A stretch of 25,777 bases of DNA from UBA7692 sp964552715 (lineage in GTDB: Bacteria; Bacteroidota; Bacteroidia; Chitinophagales; LD1), in NCBI GenBank assembly GCA_964552715.1, contig CAZKHZ010000022.1, positions 1 through 25,777 of the forward strand. Direction: 5' to 3'. This document shows, piece by piece, positions 1 through 7,268 of the stretch; position 1 is the stretch's first letter; each line of letters begins with the position of its first letter. The notes beneath the pieces were generated by a model. The model searched no databases. It worked only from the letters and a program-made list of their open reading frames with translations, and was not told the origin of the DNA. Both the position numbers and the translations under genes were made by a program.

Positions 1-22
1 AACTAAACAAAATTAAAAGTGA

Positions 23-217
23 AAAGCGTATAAAATTAAGTATAAATCAAAAAAAATAGATGATGAAAATGTAAAAACCTTAAGTGGTATGTACCTCATT
101 GGCAGATTAGGAACTTCTGATGAAGCAGCAGAATCAGCATTGTGGTTAAGCTTTTCTGAATCATTTTTTGTAACTAGATTACATTATGCCATAGATGGTA
201 GCTATACTGCCCAATAA
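23..217 (+). pseudogene. C-terminal remnant of a short-chain dehydrogenase/reductase
   Basis: From the in-frame stop at 20-22 the frame stays open to TAA at 215-217. The residues from about 80 onward read GRLGTSDEAAESALWL, then FVT and AIDGSYTAQ. This matches the last 40 or so residues of classical SDR enzymes (consensus GR.G.PEE.A....WL......FVTG....DGG...Q). The Rossmann nucleotide-binding half and the YxxxK catalytic motif are missing, and the sequence before residue 15 is lysine-rich and unlike the family. No convincing start codon exists upstream. The usual FVTG reads FVTR and DGG reads DGS, as expected for a decaying copy. I read this as the stub of a truncated gene. The rest of the gene could lie left of the window only if the stop at 20-22 is a recent lesion or an error. 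Confidence 0.6.
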
Positions 218-267
218 TTTAAGTATCTATACTTTCATAAATTTTTTTGACACAAAATTTATTAAAC

Positions 268-855
268 ATGAAAATCACTTTTATAATTTTAGCAGCTTTT
301 ACGGCTTTAATAATCATTTCTCAAATATACTTTGCCATGGCAAAAACAGAAACACAAGCTTATCGAATTATTAAAACCGAAAAGGATTATGAGATTCGTC
401 TTTATCCTCCAGCTACTATGGCAAGCATTTCGATGAACGTAAAAACGTACAAAGAATTATCCTCTTTTGGATTTCGAAAACTGGCTTCGTTCATTTTTGG
501 AGGCAATCAATCCAATAAAAGTATTGCTATGACATCTCCTGTGCACATGGACATCAATCAATCAAAATCATCTATGAGTTTTGTGATGCCAGCTAACTAC
601 AATAAAGATAATTTGCCAAAGCCAAACGACTCATCTATAACCATTAAAACTACTGCCGAAGAATACGCGGCAGCCGTTCAGTTTGGAGGTTACGCCAACG
701 ATGAAAAGATTAAAGATTATGCTGCCAAATTGGAACGTACATTAAAGGCAAACGGAATTGATTATTTCGGAAATTTTCGCTTTTTGGGTTACAATGCCCC
801 TTACCAGTTTTGGGGAAGAAAAAATGAAATTATTGTGAGTGTTCGTTGGAAATAA
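268..855 (+). CDS. SOUL haem-binding family protein, membrane-anchored or exported
   Basis: The protein has 195 residues from the ATG at 268. An in-frame TTG at 247 is possible, but the ATG puts a hydrophobic segment (residues 2-23) directly at the N-terminus, as expected of a signal anchor or signal peptide. The rest matches the SOUL family: a start around YRIIKTEKDYEIRLYPP, a central FGGNQ..K.IAMTSPV segment, FVMPA, and a C-terminal YNAPYQFWGRKNEI. The family includes haem-binding proteins of eukaryotes and many uncharacterised bacterial members. Haem binding by this member is not shown, and no specific haem ligand can be assigned from sequence. It stands alone, 50 bases after the SDR stub and more than 300 bases before the next gene, so genome context gives no role. 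Confidence 0.85.
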   Translation: MKITFIILAAFTALIIISQIYFAMAKTETQAYRIIKTEKDYEIRLYPPATMASISMNVKTYKELSSFGFRKLASFIFGGNQSNKSIAMTSPVHMDINQSKSSMSFVMPANYNKDNLPKPNDSSITIKTTAEEYAAAVQFGGYANDEKIKDYAAKLERTLKANGIDYFGNFRFLGYNAPYQFWGRKNEIIVSVRWK

Positions 856-1162
856 CTTTTGTTTTTAGAACATTAATCAAATGATAAATTGGTTGCGAAC
901 CTACATCACGTTAACTATTTAGGTGTTTTGTATTCTAATATGTTGTTGTTGCAAAATGAATGGTTGAATGGTGAGGGATTAAGGAAAAGAGAAACAACCC
1001 AATACAACTTGCTCCCTAAAAAAGTTTGGTACAGTCTCTCACTAGAGCAAAATAAAGACAATCCTGAAACTTCTACATCATATATTTGAGTGCATAAAGT
1101 ATTATTGCTGTTTAACGTTGTGTGTAAATGGCAGATAACTCGAAACAGACAATCAATTTAGA
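856..1162. other. Intergenic stretch without a convincing gene
   Basis: This is 307 bases between the SOUL gene and the dihydroorotase. A 66-codon frame from a TTG at 889 has no recognisable motif and is probably chance. TATATTTG at 1081-1088 fits the Bacteroidota -7 consensus TAnnTTTG and could serve the downstream pair with a leader of about 75 bases, but no TTG sits at the expected -33 distance. A GTTTAAC heptamer at 1110-1116 resembles half of an integron attC site, but I found no partner half. Confidence 0.4.
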
Positions 1163-2506
1163 ATGACAGAAAGAACGCTAATAAAAAATATCAGCATTAT
1201 AAACGAGGGTCAGATAATTGTTGCCGACTTATTAATTGACAAAGGTATAATTCAAAAAATTGGTAAGGTTGATGACAATACTGATGGAAGAGTTATTGAC
1301 GGCACAGGCAAATTTTTATTTCCAGGCATTATTGACGGGCAAGTTCATTTTCGTGAACCTGGACTAACTCATAAAGGCGACCTTTATACAGAAAGTAAGG
1401 CAGCTATTGCAGGAGGCGTCACTTCCTTTATTGATATGCCAAATACTTTTCCGAACGTATTAACTATTGATATCTTGACTGAGAAATATAAAATTGCTAC
1501 AGAACAATCTTTAGCCAATTTTGGATTTTTTTTAGGTGTAAATGGTGACAATCTTGATGAAGTAATCAAACTTGACACTTCTAAACTCTTAGGTGTTTCT
1601 GATGATGGACTTTACTTTACAAAAAAAGGAAACCTTCTTGCCGATAATCCAGAAACAATGGAAAAGCTTTTTGCTAACTGTAAATCAGTTATTGCCATTC
1701 ATTCGGAAAAAGAGCAGATTGTTGAGGAGAATGAAAATATTTATCGCGAAAAATATGGCGAGCACGTGCCAATTGAATTTCATCCCTTGATAAGAAGCGA
1801 AAAAGCTTGTTATGAAGCTACCAAAAGGGCAATTGAATTGGCGAATAAACATAAGGCAAGACTTCATATTCTGCACTTGACAACGGAAGCAGAAACGCAT
1901 TTATTTAGAAATGACATTCCATTAAAAGAAAAAAATATCACCACAGAAGTTTCAGTACACCATTTGTGGTTTTCAGATAAAGACTATGAGCGTTTGGGAA
2001 CTTTAATAAAATGGAATCCTGCCATAAAAACAGAAAAGGACAAAGCTGGACTTATGAAAGCTTTGTTGGATGATAGAATTGATATTGTAACAACAGACCA
2101 CGCACCACATTCGTTGGAAGAAAAACAGAAACCTTATTTTCAGTCAATGTCAGGTGCGCCAATGGTGCAACACTCTTTGAATGTGATGCTTGAATTTTAC
2201 AAACAAGGAATTATTTCGTTGGAGAAAATTGCAGAAAAAATGTGTCACAATCCAGCTACACTTTATAGTATTGAAAAAAGAGGTTTTATCCGTGAGGGCT
2301 ACTTTGCAGACCTAACAATTGTTGACCTAAACACAAGTTGGATGGTTAGTAAGGAAAATATTTTATACAAATGTGGTTGGTCGCCATTAGAAGGAACAAC
2401 ATTCCAAACCAAAGTAACTCATACTTTTGTAAACGGAAATTTGGTTTTTGAAAATGGGCACTTTAATGAGCGCGCAAGAGGACAAGCATTGAAAGTTTCA
2501 AATTAA
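1163..2506 (+). CDS. pyrC: Dihydroorotase-like amidohydrolase with an atypical metal site
   Basis: This 447-residue protein aligns end to end with the Bacteroidota dihydroorotase type, which closes carbamoyl-aspartate to dihydroorotate in pyrimidine synthesis in the cytoplasm. Visible motifs are DGQVHFREPGLTH (Q60, H62, R64), GGVTSFIDMPNT (84-95), H180, HILH (H235/H238), VHHLWFSD (265-272), TTDHAPH (D312 as the late metal/catalytic aspartate) and the C-terminal GWSPLEGTTF. The first histidine of HxH is Gln60, common in this phylum. Unusually, the GIKLFMG segment that normally supplies a carboxylated lysine reads GVSDDGLYF (144-152). That resembles the SDDG/TDDG bridging-aspartate loop of Aquifex- and Bacillus-type enzymes. 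The usual HCED after it is HSEK. Its stop is one base before bioD, so the two are probably co-transcribed. It could be the cell's PyrC or a paralogue with another cyclic-amide substrate. Confidence 0.82.
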   Translation: MTERTLIKNISIINEGQIIVADLLIDKGIIQKIGKVDDNTDGRVIDGTGKFLFPGIIDGQVHFREPGLTHKGDLYTESKAAIAGGVTSFIDMPNTFPNVLTIDILTEKYKIATEQSLANFGFFLGVNGDNLDEVIKLDTSKLLGVSDDGLYFTKKGNLLADNPETMEKLFANCKSVIAIHSEKEQIVEENENIYREKYGEHVPIEFHPLIRSEKACYEATKRAIELANKHKARLHILHLTTEAETHLFRNDIPLKEKNITTEVSVHHLWFSDKDYERLGTLIKWNPAIKTEKDKAGLMKALLDDRIDIVTTDHAPHSLEEKQKPYFQSMSGAPMVQHSLNVMLEFYKQGIISLEKIAEKMCHNPATLYSIEKRGFIREGYFADLTIVDLNTSWMVSKENILYKCGWSPLEGTTFQTKVTHTFVNGNLVFENGHFNERARGQALKVSN

Positions 2507-2507
2507 T

Positions 2508-3116
2508 ATGAAAAGAATTTTTATTACAGGAAATGGTACAGATGTTGGTAAAACAATTGTATCCGCAATTATTACAGAACACCTCAAAGCAGATTATTGG
2601 AAACCTGTTCAGTCGGGAGAGCTTGACAACACAGATACTATAAAGGTGAAGCGTTTAGTTTCTAACTCTAAAACCGTATTTCATCAGGAGAGATTTAAAC
2701 TATTGCAGCCTTTATCGCCACATGCCTCCGCAGAAATTGACGGAGTGGAAATTAAGTTAGAAGATTTTAATTTACCTATTACCAATAATCATTTAGTTAT
2801 AGAAGGTGCCGGAGGCTTAATGGTTCCACTTAACAACAATGTATTAATTGCAGATTTGATAGCTTATTTTGAGGCAAGTGTAATTCTAGTGTCACGCAAT
2901 TATTTGGGTAGCATCAACCACACCCTGCTAACAGTTCAAGAATTACAAAGAAGGGGGATTCCTATTCTTGGCATAGTGTTTAATGGAGAACATACCCCAC
3001 AAACAGAAAGTTTTATCCTTCAATACACCCAATTGCCACTACTATTTAGAGTGAATATGGAAGCTGTAATTGATAAACAAACCATCCTGAAATATTCTGA
3101 ACAGATTACATTATAG
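2508..3116 (+). CDS. bioD: Dethiobiotin synthetase BioD
   Basis: The 202-residue protein is the usual BioD length. BioD is the ATP-dependent cytoplasmic enzyme that carboxylates 7,8-diaminopelargonic acid to dethiobiotin, the penultimate step of biotin synthesis. The P-loop GNGTDVGKT is at residues 8-16. WKPVQSG (31-37) holds the lysine and serine that bind the diamine, and EGAGGLMVPL (99-108) is the family's second signature. The ATG at 2508 follows the dihydroorotase stop directly, so the two are likely one transcript. No other biotin gene (bioA, bioB, bioF) is in the window, and pairing with a dihydroorotase-like gene has no obvious pathway logic. The function call is firm. Confidence 0.93.
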   Translation: MKRIFITGNGTDVGKTIVSAIITEHLKADYWKPVQSGELDNTDTIKVKRLVSNSKTVFHQERFKLLQPLSPHASAEIDGVEIKLEDFNLPITNNHLVIEGAGGLMVPLNNNVLIADLIAYFEASVILVSRNYLGSINHTLLTVQELQRRGIPILGIVFNGEHTPQTESFILQYTQLPLLFRVNMEAVIDKQTILKYSEQITL

Positions 3117-3213
3117 GTGAATAGAATTGCATAATTAATTTATGTGTAATGAGACGGTTTTCTGGAAGCAAGAAGTGAGATCATAGAAACAAGAATTATT
3201 AAAAAGTAGTTAG

Positions 3214-3255
3214 GTTTGGGTAACATCCAATAACCTCAAACTCTCGAAGTGAGTT
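3214..3255 (+). other. Overlapping short hairpins in the spacer before the kinase-like gene
   Basis: GTTTGGGT (3214-3221) can pair with ACC and CAAAC (3233-3241, one bulged base). AACTC (3239-3243) can instead pair with GAGTT (3251-3255). The two stems share 3239-3241 and cannot form together. They could form part of the bioD terminator or the next gene's leader, but both are short and may be chance. A loose -7-like TATTCCTTTG lies at 3320-3329, just before the next ATG. Confidence 0.2.
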
Positions 3256-3336
3256 CAGTAAAAACAACGATCCTATTTCTATGAACGATGGTGCGCGCCA
3301 TGATGGTATTGAAATTTAATATTCCTTTGCGCCTTA

Positions 3337-4350
3337 ATGACCATTTCAAAGAAAAAGCGCACGTATCCTGTAAGCGAAAACCTTTGGGCATATCTGCAAG
3401 ATTTTAGCCGCAAAATTCAATTGCCGCTCACCTACGAGGAGTTGCGCTATTTTAAACAAAGTTTTCCTGTGCGCAACGCCCAAGGCAAAGACACCCTTTG
3501 GGAAAGCGCACTCTATGATTCATCCAATGTGGGGCATGTACATGAAGGTTTAAAAAAGATGTACAGCATCCTGCGCACCGAGGGTGACGAAACAGTTCAC
3601 GAACACTTGCACGTGGAACGCGTGGACTATTGCACCTTTGGCAATAGCAATCCCTTTCGCATTAAAATCGTAAATAATTTTAACGATAACTACGACTATT
3701 TTTATGTGAAGCAAGCTGATGCTTCGCGCATCTATGGCTTGGAGATGGAGCATATTCTTTCGCCCGCCCGCATCAATTTTTATGCTGACAAAAACACCCT
3801 TGTAGAAGAACATATTGCAGGCATTCCGGGCGATCAGTTTATCCAAAATAACCTGCTTCAAAAAGACTTGAACAAAACCCGTGTTGCCAAAGAGTTTGTC
3901 AAGTTTAACGAGCGTTGTTTAGTGCGCCTATTGGGCGATATGCGTTCTTACAATTACGTGTTTGACCTAACACCCGATTTTGAAGAAGTGCAATATCGGA
4001 TTCGTGCCATTGATTTCGACCAGCAGAGTTATGAGGGCAGGCGCAACTTATATATGCCGCAGTTTTTTAAAGAAAACAATGCCATTGTGGAATTAGTGCG
4101 CCAATTGCTGAACACGGATACCATTCGCCAATATCAAAAAGAAGAGCGCACACTTATTTCGCGAAGAATCAACTCCTCTGCTTTCCGCCTGGATAAATTG
4201 CTTGCCGCCATGAAGGGTCAAGAACTGGCACCCACCGAAAAAGTAGAAACCCTCAAAAATGAACTAACAGAATATTACGCCAACAATGCCTTTTTAAAGT
4301 GCAACACAATGGGCGAAATTGTTGAACAAAGCCTTGCTGTTGTGGTGTGA
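3337..4350 (+). CDS. Conserved-looking hypothetical protein with a kinase-like catalytic pattern
   Basis: This 337-residue soluble protein has no signal peptide or membrane segment, and I cannot name a family. Its middle carries what looks like the catalytic core of a protein-kinase/aminoglycoside-phosphotransferase fold. K125 sits in a YFYVK strand, acidic E136/E138 follow, and LVEEHIAG (155-162) resembles a hinge. LLGDMRSYNYVFD (198-210) has the D-x4-N spacing of the HxDxxxxN catalytic loop (D201, N206), and RAIDFDQQ (223-230) sits where the metal-binding DFG aspartate would be. The spacing from D201 to D226 is slightly longer than usual. It begins 220 bases after bioD, and tpiA starts 24 bases after its stop. 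Phosphotransferase activity is an inference from motif order only. Confidence 0.75.
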   Translation: MTISKKKRTYPVSENLWAYLQDFSRKIQLPLTYEELRYFKQSFPVRNAQGKDTLWESALYDSSNVGHVHEGLKKMYSILRTEGDETVHEHLHVERVDYCTFGNSNPFRIKIVNNFNDNYDYFYVKQADASRIYGLEMEHILSPARINFYADKNTLVEEHIAGIPGDQFIQNNLLQKDLNKTRVAKEFVKFNERCLVRLLGDMRSYNYVFDLTPDFEEVQYRIRAIDFDQQSYEGRRNLYMPQFFKENNAIVELVRQLLNTDTIRQYQKEERTLISRRINSSAFRLDKLLAAMKGQELAPTEKVETLKNELTEYYANNAFLKCNTMGEIVEQSLAVVV

Positions 4351-4374
4351 TTGATATTTCGCTTTATTCGCACC

Positions 4375-5136
4375 ATGCGAAAGAAGTTTGTGGCAGGCAA
4401 TTGGAAAAGTTTTTTGCAGAAACAGGCAGCCGATGATTTGTTGACTACGCTTAAAAGTAACATTGATTTCTCTGAATCAGGTTTGCCAGATATTGCGGTT
4501 TTTCCTCCTAGTATATATATTGAAAGTGCTGTAAAAATTACCGAAGGAAAGTTTAATGTTGGAGCCCAAAATTGTAGCGCAGCAGGGGAGGGGGCATACA
4601 CAGGAGAGGTTACCAGCGAAATGCTTGCATCCGTTGGTGCTACACTGATACTTGCTGGACACAGCGAGCGTAGGCAGCTTTTTGGCGAAACCAATACTGT
4701 AATAAAAAGTAAAATTGAAAGAATATTAGCGACTCAACTTACACCCGTGTTTTGCTGTGGTGAATCATTAGAAATTCGCAATGCAAACACACACAAGGAA
4801 TTTGTTTACGCACAACTCACAGAGAGCATTTTACATTTAAGCGAAGGCGACTTTAGTCGCCTCATTATTGCCTACGAGCCTGTGTGGGCAATTGGCACAG
4901 GAGTAAATGCCTCTCCCGAGCAAGCACAGGAAATGCACGCATTTATCCGCAATGTTATAAGAAAGGAATACAATGATGCTATAGCCGACAACATACGTAT
5001 TTTGTATGGCGGCAGCGTAAAACCCGATAATGCCGCACAACTATTTTCATGTGCCGATGTAGATGGTGGATTGGTGGGCGGTGCTTCATTAAAGGCATTA
5101 GATTTCATAACAATCATTCAGGCAGCAAAGGATTAA
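4375..5136 (+). CDS. tpiA: Triosephosphate isomerase
   Basis: This cytoplasmic glycolytic enzyme interconverts dihydroxyacetone phosphate and glyceraldehyde 3-phosphate. The ATG at 4375 gives 253 residues, the normal length, and places the N-terminal AGNWK correctly. A TTG at 4351 would add eight residues with no family counterpart. All catalytic residues are present: K11 in GNWK, H96 in AGHSERR, E168 in AYEPVWAIGTG, and the phosphate-gripping YGGSVKPDNA (211-220) and GGLVGGASL (231-239). The usual GNWKMN is GNWKSF, a mild deviation next to the catalytic lysine. The cdd start lies two bases beyond its stop, so tpiA and cdd are almost certainly co-transcribed. Confidence 0.97.
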   Translation: MRKKFVAGNWKSFLQKQAADDLLTTLKSNIDFSESGLPDIAVFPPSIYIESAVKITEGKFNVGAQNCSAAGEGAYTGEVTSEMLASVGATLILAGHSERRQLFGETNTVIKSKIERILATQLTPVFCCGESLEIRNANTHKEFVYAQLTESILHLSEGDFSRLIIAYEPVWAIGTGVNASPEQAQEMHAFIRNVIRKEYNDAIADNIRILYGGSVKPDNAAQLFSCADVDGGLVGGASLKALDFITIIQAAKD

Positions 5137-5138
5137 TT

Positions 5139-5630
5139 ATGGAAGTTCATCACACCATTACTTACAAAATAATGGAGGAGAAAGATTTATCTCTATTAGA
5201 AAATAACCTACATACAGAGGCAATTGCTGCATTAGATAAATCCTATGCTCCCTACTCAAACTTTAATGTTGGATGTAGCATTCTTTTAAATAATGGTGCT
5301 TTGATAAGCGGGGCAAATCAAGAGGTAGCGTCATATCCTGTTTGCATTTGTGCCGAAGGTGTTGCACTTAGCACTGCATCATCCATGCATCCCGGCATTG
5401 GTATAAAGGCACTCTTTATTGTTGCAAAAAATAACAAGGGAATATTGAACGAAATCATTGCGCCATGTGGTGTTTGCCGCCAGCGCATAGCAGAGTATGA
5501 AGTTCGTCAGGGTAAAACTATTGCAATTTACCTTAGAGGTAAAAACAACAGTATAGCGGTGTTTAATTCCGCCAAAGATTTACTTCCTTTTGCTTTTGGT
5601 CCAGAGCATCTGCCAATAAGTAATGTTTAA
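5139..5630 (+). CDS. cdd: Cytidine deaminase, tetrameric Cys-ligand type
   Basis: The enzyme deaminates cytidine and deoxycytidine to uridine and deoxyuridine in pyrimidine salvage. The ATG at 5139 gives 163 residues. An upstream in-frame ATG at 5049 lies inside tpiA and is rejected because it would add 30 residues before the domain. YAPYSNFNVG (36-45) is the substrate-binding region. CAE (71-73) gives the first zinc cysteine and the catalytic glutamate, and PCGVCRQ (109-115) gives the other two zinc cysteines. One oddity: the arginine that normally follows CAE is glycine (G74). In the Bacillus subtilis enzyme that arginine offsets the charge of the three zinc thiolates. It lies between tpiA and fabD in a compact forward run. 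Confidence 0.93.
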   Translation: MEVHHTITYKIMEEKDLSLLENNLHTEAIAALDKSYAPYSNFNVGCSILLNNGALISGANQEVASYPVCICAEGVALSTASSMHPGIGIKALFIVAKNNKGILNEIIAPCGVCRQRIAEYEVRQGKTIAIYLRGKNNSIAVFNSAKDLLPFAFGPEHLPISNV

Positions 5631-5658
5631 ATTTTAATATCTAACACCCATAAATTTA

Positions 5659-6543
5659 ATGAGTAAAACAGCATATATTTTTCCCGGTCAGGGAAGTCAG
5701 TTTAAAGGTATGGGTAAAGAACTTTTTGACAACAGCGAAAAGGCAAAGGCTATGTTTCTTCAAGCCAATGAAATTCTTGGCTTTGACATATCTACAATAA
5801 TGTTTGAAGGAACCGATGAAGATTTGAAACAAACTAAAGTGACACAGCCTGCTGTATATATTCAATCTGTTATTGCTGTTACTTTAATCAACGAATTCAA
5901 AGCAGATATGGTTGCGGGGCATTCATTAGGAGAGTTTTCTGCACTGACTGCTGCCGGAGTATTTGGCTTTGAAGATGGTTTGAAGATGGTGTTGGTGCGT
6001 GCGCTTGCCATGCAGAAAGCATGTGAACTTGTTCCCTCAACTATGGCTGCTGTGTTAGGCTATGCCAGCGAAGCACAAGTAGAAGAGATTTGCGCCTCTG
6101 TGCAGGGCGAAGTGGTGGTGGCAGCAAACTACAATGCTCCCGGTCAGTTGGTGATTTCGGGGAGTGTTGCTGGTGTTGATATAGCTTCGGAGCAATTGAA
6201 AATTGCTGGTGTGCGCAGAGTAATTAAGTTGCCAGTTGGCGGTGCTTTCCACTCTCCTTTAATGGAACCTGCCCGCGAAGAATTGGCAAAGGTGATTGAA
6301 CAAACTACTTTCAGAAATCCTGTGTGTCCGGTCTATCAAAACGTAACTGCAAAAGCCGTAACTGATGCTGCCGAAATCAAAGCAAATCTTTTAAAGCAAC
6401 TCACCGCTCCTGTTCGCTGGACTCAGTCTGTTCAGCAAATGATAGCTGATGGTGCTAGTAAATTCTGCGAGTTTGGTCCCGGTGCTGTGTTGACTGGATT
6501 AGTAAAGAAGATTGATGGGAGTGTGGAGGTGGAGAATAGATAG
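5659..6543 (+). CDS. fabD: Malonyl-CoA:ACP transacylase FabD
   Basis: FabD transfers malonyl groups from CoA to acyl carrier protein, supplying the elongation unit for type II fatty acid synthesis in the cytoplasm. The protein has 294 residues, close to the family norm. FPGQGSQ (8-14) is the N-terminal oxyanion motif, GHSLGE (87-92) has the nucleophile S89, R114 sits in LVRALAMQ for the malonyl carboxylate, and AFHSPLM (196-202) contains the catalytic H198. QNVTA and the terminal EFGPG complete the pattern. The start at 5659 follows cdd by 28 bases, so it may share the upstream transcript. A weak hairpin after the stop separates it from the convergent gene. Confidence 0.97.
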   Translation: MSKTAYIFPGQGSQFKGMGKELFDNSEKAKAMFLQANEILGFDISTIMFEGTDEDLKQTKVTQPAVYIQSVIAVTLINEFKADMVAGHSLGEFSALTAAGVFGFEDGLKMVLVRALAMQKACELVPSTMAAVLGYASEAQVEEICASVQGEVVVAANYNAPGQLVISGSVAGVDIASEQLKIAGVRRVIKLPVGGAFHSPLMEPAREELAKVIEQTTFRNPVCPVYQNVTAKAVTDAAEIKANLLKQLTAPVRWTQSVQQMIADGASKFCEFGPGAVLTGLVKKIDGSVEVENR

Positions 6544-6575
6544 TTATAACATTTAGTCAAAGTAGAAAATGACTT

Positions 6576-6598
6576 GAAAGCATAATAGTATTACTTTC
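6576..6598. terminator. Candidate terminator between convergent genes
   Basis: GAAAG-ca-TAAT pairs with ATTACTTTC across a three-base loop, leaving a two-base bulge. The hairpin lies between the fabD stop (6543) and the last codons of the reverse gene ending at 6591, where a shared terminator is expected. It is AT-rich and has no good T tract, so support is modest. Confidence 0.35.
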
Positions 6599-7247
6599 CC
6601 CTCAAGTCTTCGGCTTTTGTATAGCCTTGAGGAACTTCAAATGCTTCTTTTGAAATAGCAGACTGGTCAACAGAAGTTGCTTCGAAGGAAGCAATCAATT
6701 TGCCAGACAAATCTTTGATTGTAGAAGCGAGCGGAAAGCCTTTTAGTTCGGCATCTGTAATCGCTGCTAATTCAGGATAGGACTGAAAGAAATTTGCCCA
6801 GCGAGAAACATCTGGCAGAGAAGTTGCCACCCAGAACTCACACACAAAACGTTCGGTTGTGAAAATTACTTTTTGGCATGAAACACCTGCAATGCTTTTT
6901 TCTTCTTTTGTAACTTTTGTTTTGCCTTTGTTGTACAAAAAGCGGGTATCGCCTTTTAATGTAGCTACAGGTAGAGTGAAGAGAATCTTGTTTTTGACAT
7001 CTGCCTTTACATCATACATAAAAATGTTGTTGGATGGCACATCTGGTATAAAAACAGAAGAGGTGCTTTTGCCATCAAAATCATATTTCATTTCCATTTT
7101 ACAATTGGTGGCATTTACATGCCAAGTCAATTCAACTGAAGCATTTTTTATATTGGCATCAATGTATTTCATCTTCACAACAGCATCACCTGCATTGGCA
7201 AAAAGTGAAAAGAATAAAATGAAAAAGGCTAAAAGAATATTTTTCAT
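6591..7247 (-). CDS. Secreted DUF4412-like protein
   Basis: The 218-residue protein starts with a clear signal peptide (lysine, hydrophobic stretch, cleavage probably after FANA at residue 19) and has no lipobox cysteine, so it is probably periplasmic or exported. The mature part is rich in beta-strand-like segments. It carries the pattern that recalls DUF4412: a KMEMKYDF strand, a central IAGVSCQKVIF, a wall of aromatic residues (FWVATSLPDVSRW), then GFPLAS and a C-terminal EAFEVPQGY. The family has no established function. Two cysteines in the mature protein before the tail (in NATNCK and VSCQK) could form a disulphide. It lies downstream of the glycine-rich secreted protein on the same strand, 21 bases from it, so they may be co-expressed. 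Confidence 0.75.
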   Translation of the reverse strand: MKNILLAFFILFFSLFANAGDAVVKMKYIDANIKNASVELTWHVNATNCKMEMKYDFDGKSTSSVFIPDVPSNNIFMYDVKADVKNKILFTLPVATLKGDTRFLYNKGKTKVTKEEKSIAGVSCQKVIFTTERFVCEFWVATSLPDVSRWANFFQSYPELAAITDAELKGFPLASTIKDLSGKLIASFEATSVDQSAISKEAFEVPQGYTKAEDLRGK

Positions 7248-7268
7248 ACAACAGAATTTATAGAATGA

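Noticed and set aside
889..1089. 66-codon frame starting at TTG between the SOUL and dihydroorotase genes
   Set aside because: No recognisable motif, weak start, unusual composition, and a likely promoter-like TATATTTG lies within its last codons.
1110..1116. GTTTAAC resembling an integron attC half-site
   Set aside because: No GTTRRRY partner was found at a plausible distance downstream, and no integrase or cassette array is present.
5049..5138. Upstream in-frame extension of cytidine deaminase
   Set aside because: It lies inside tpiA in another frame, is rich in Cys and Arg, and extends beyond the family N-terminus; ATG 5139 fits.
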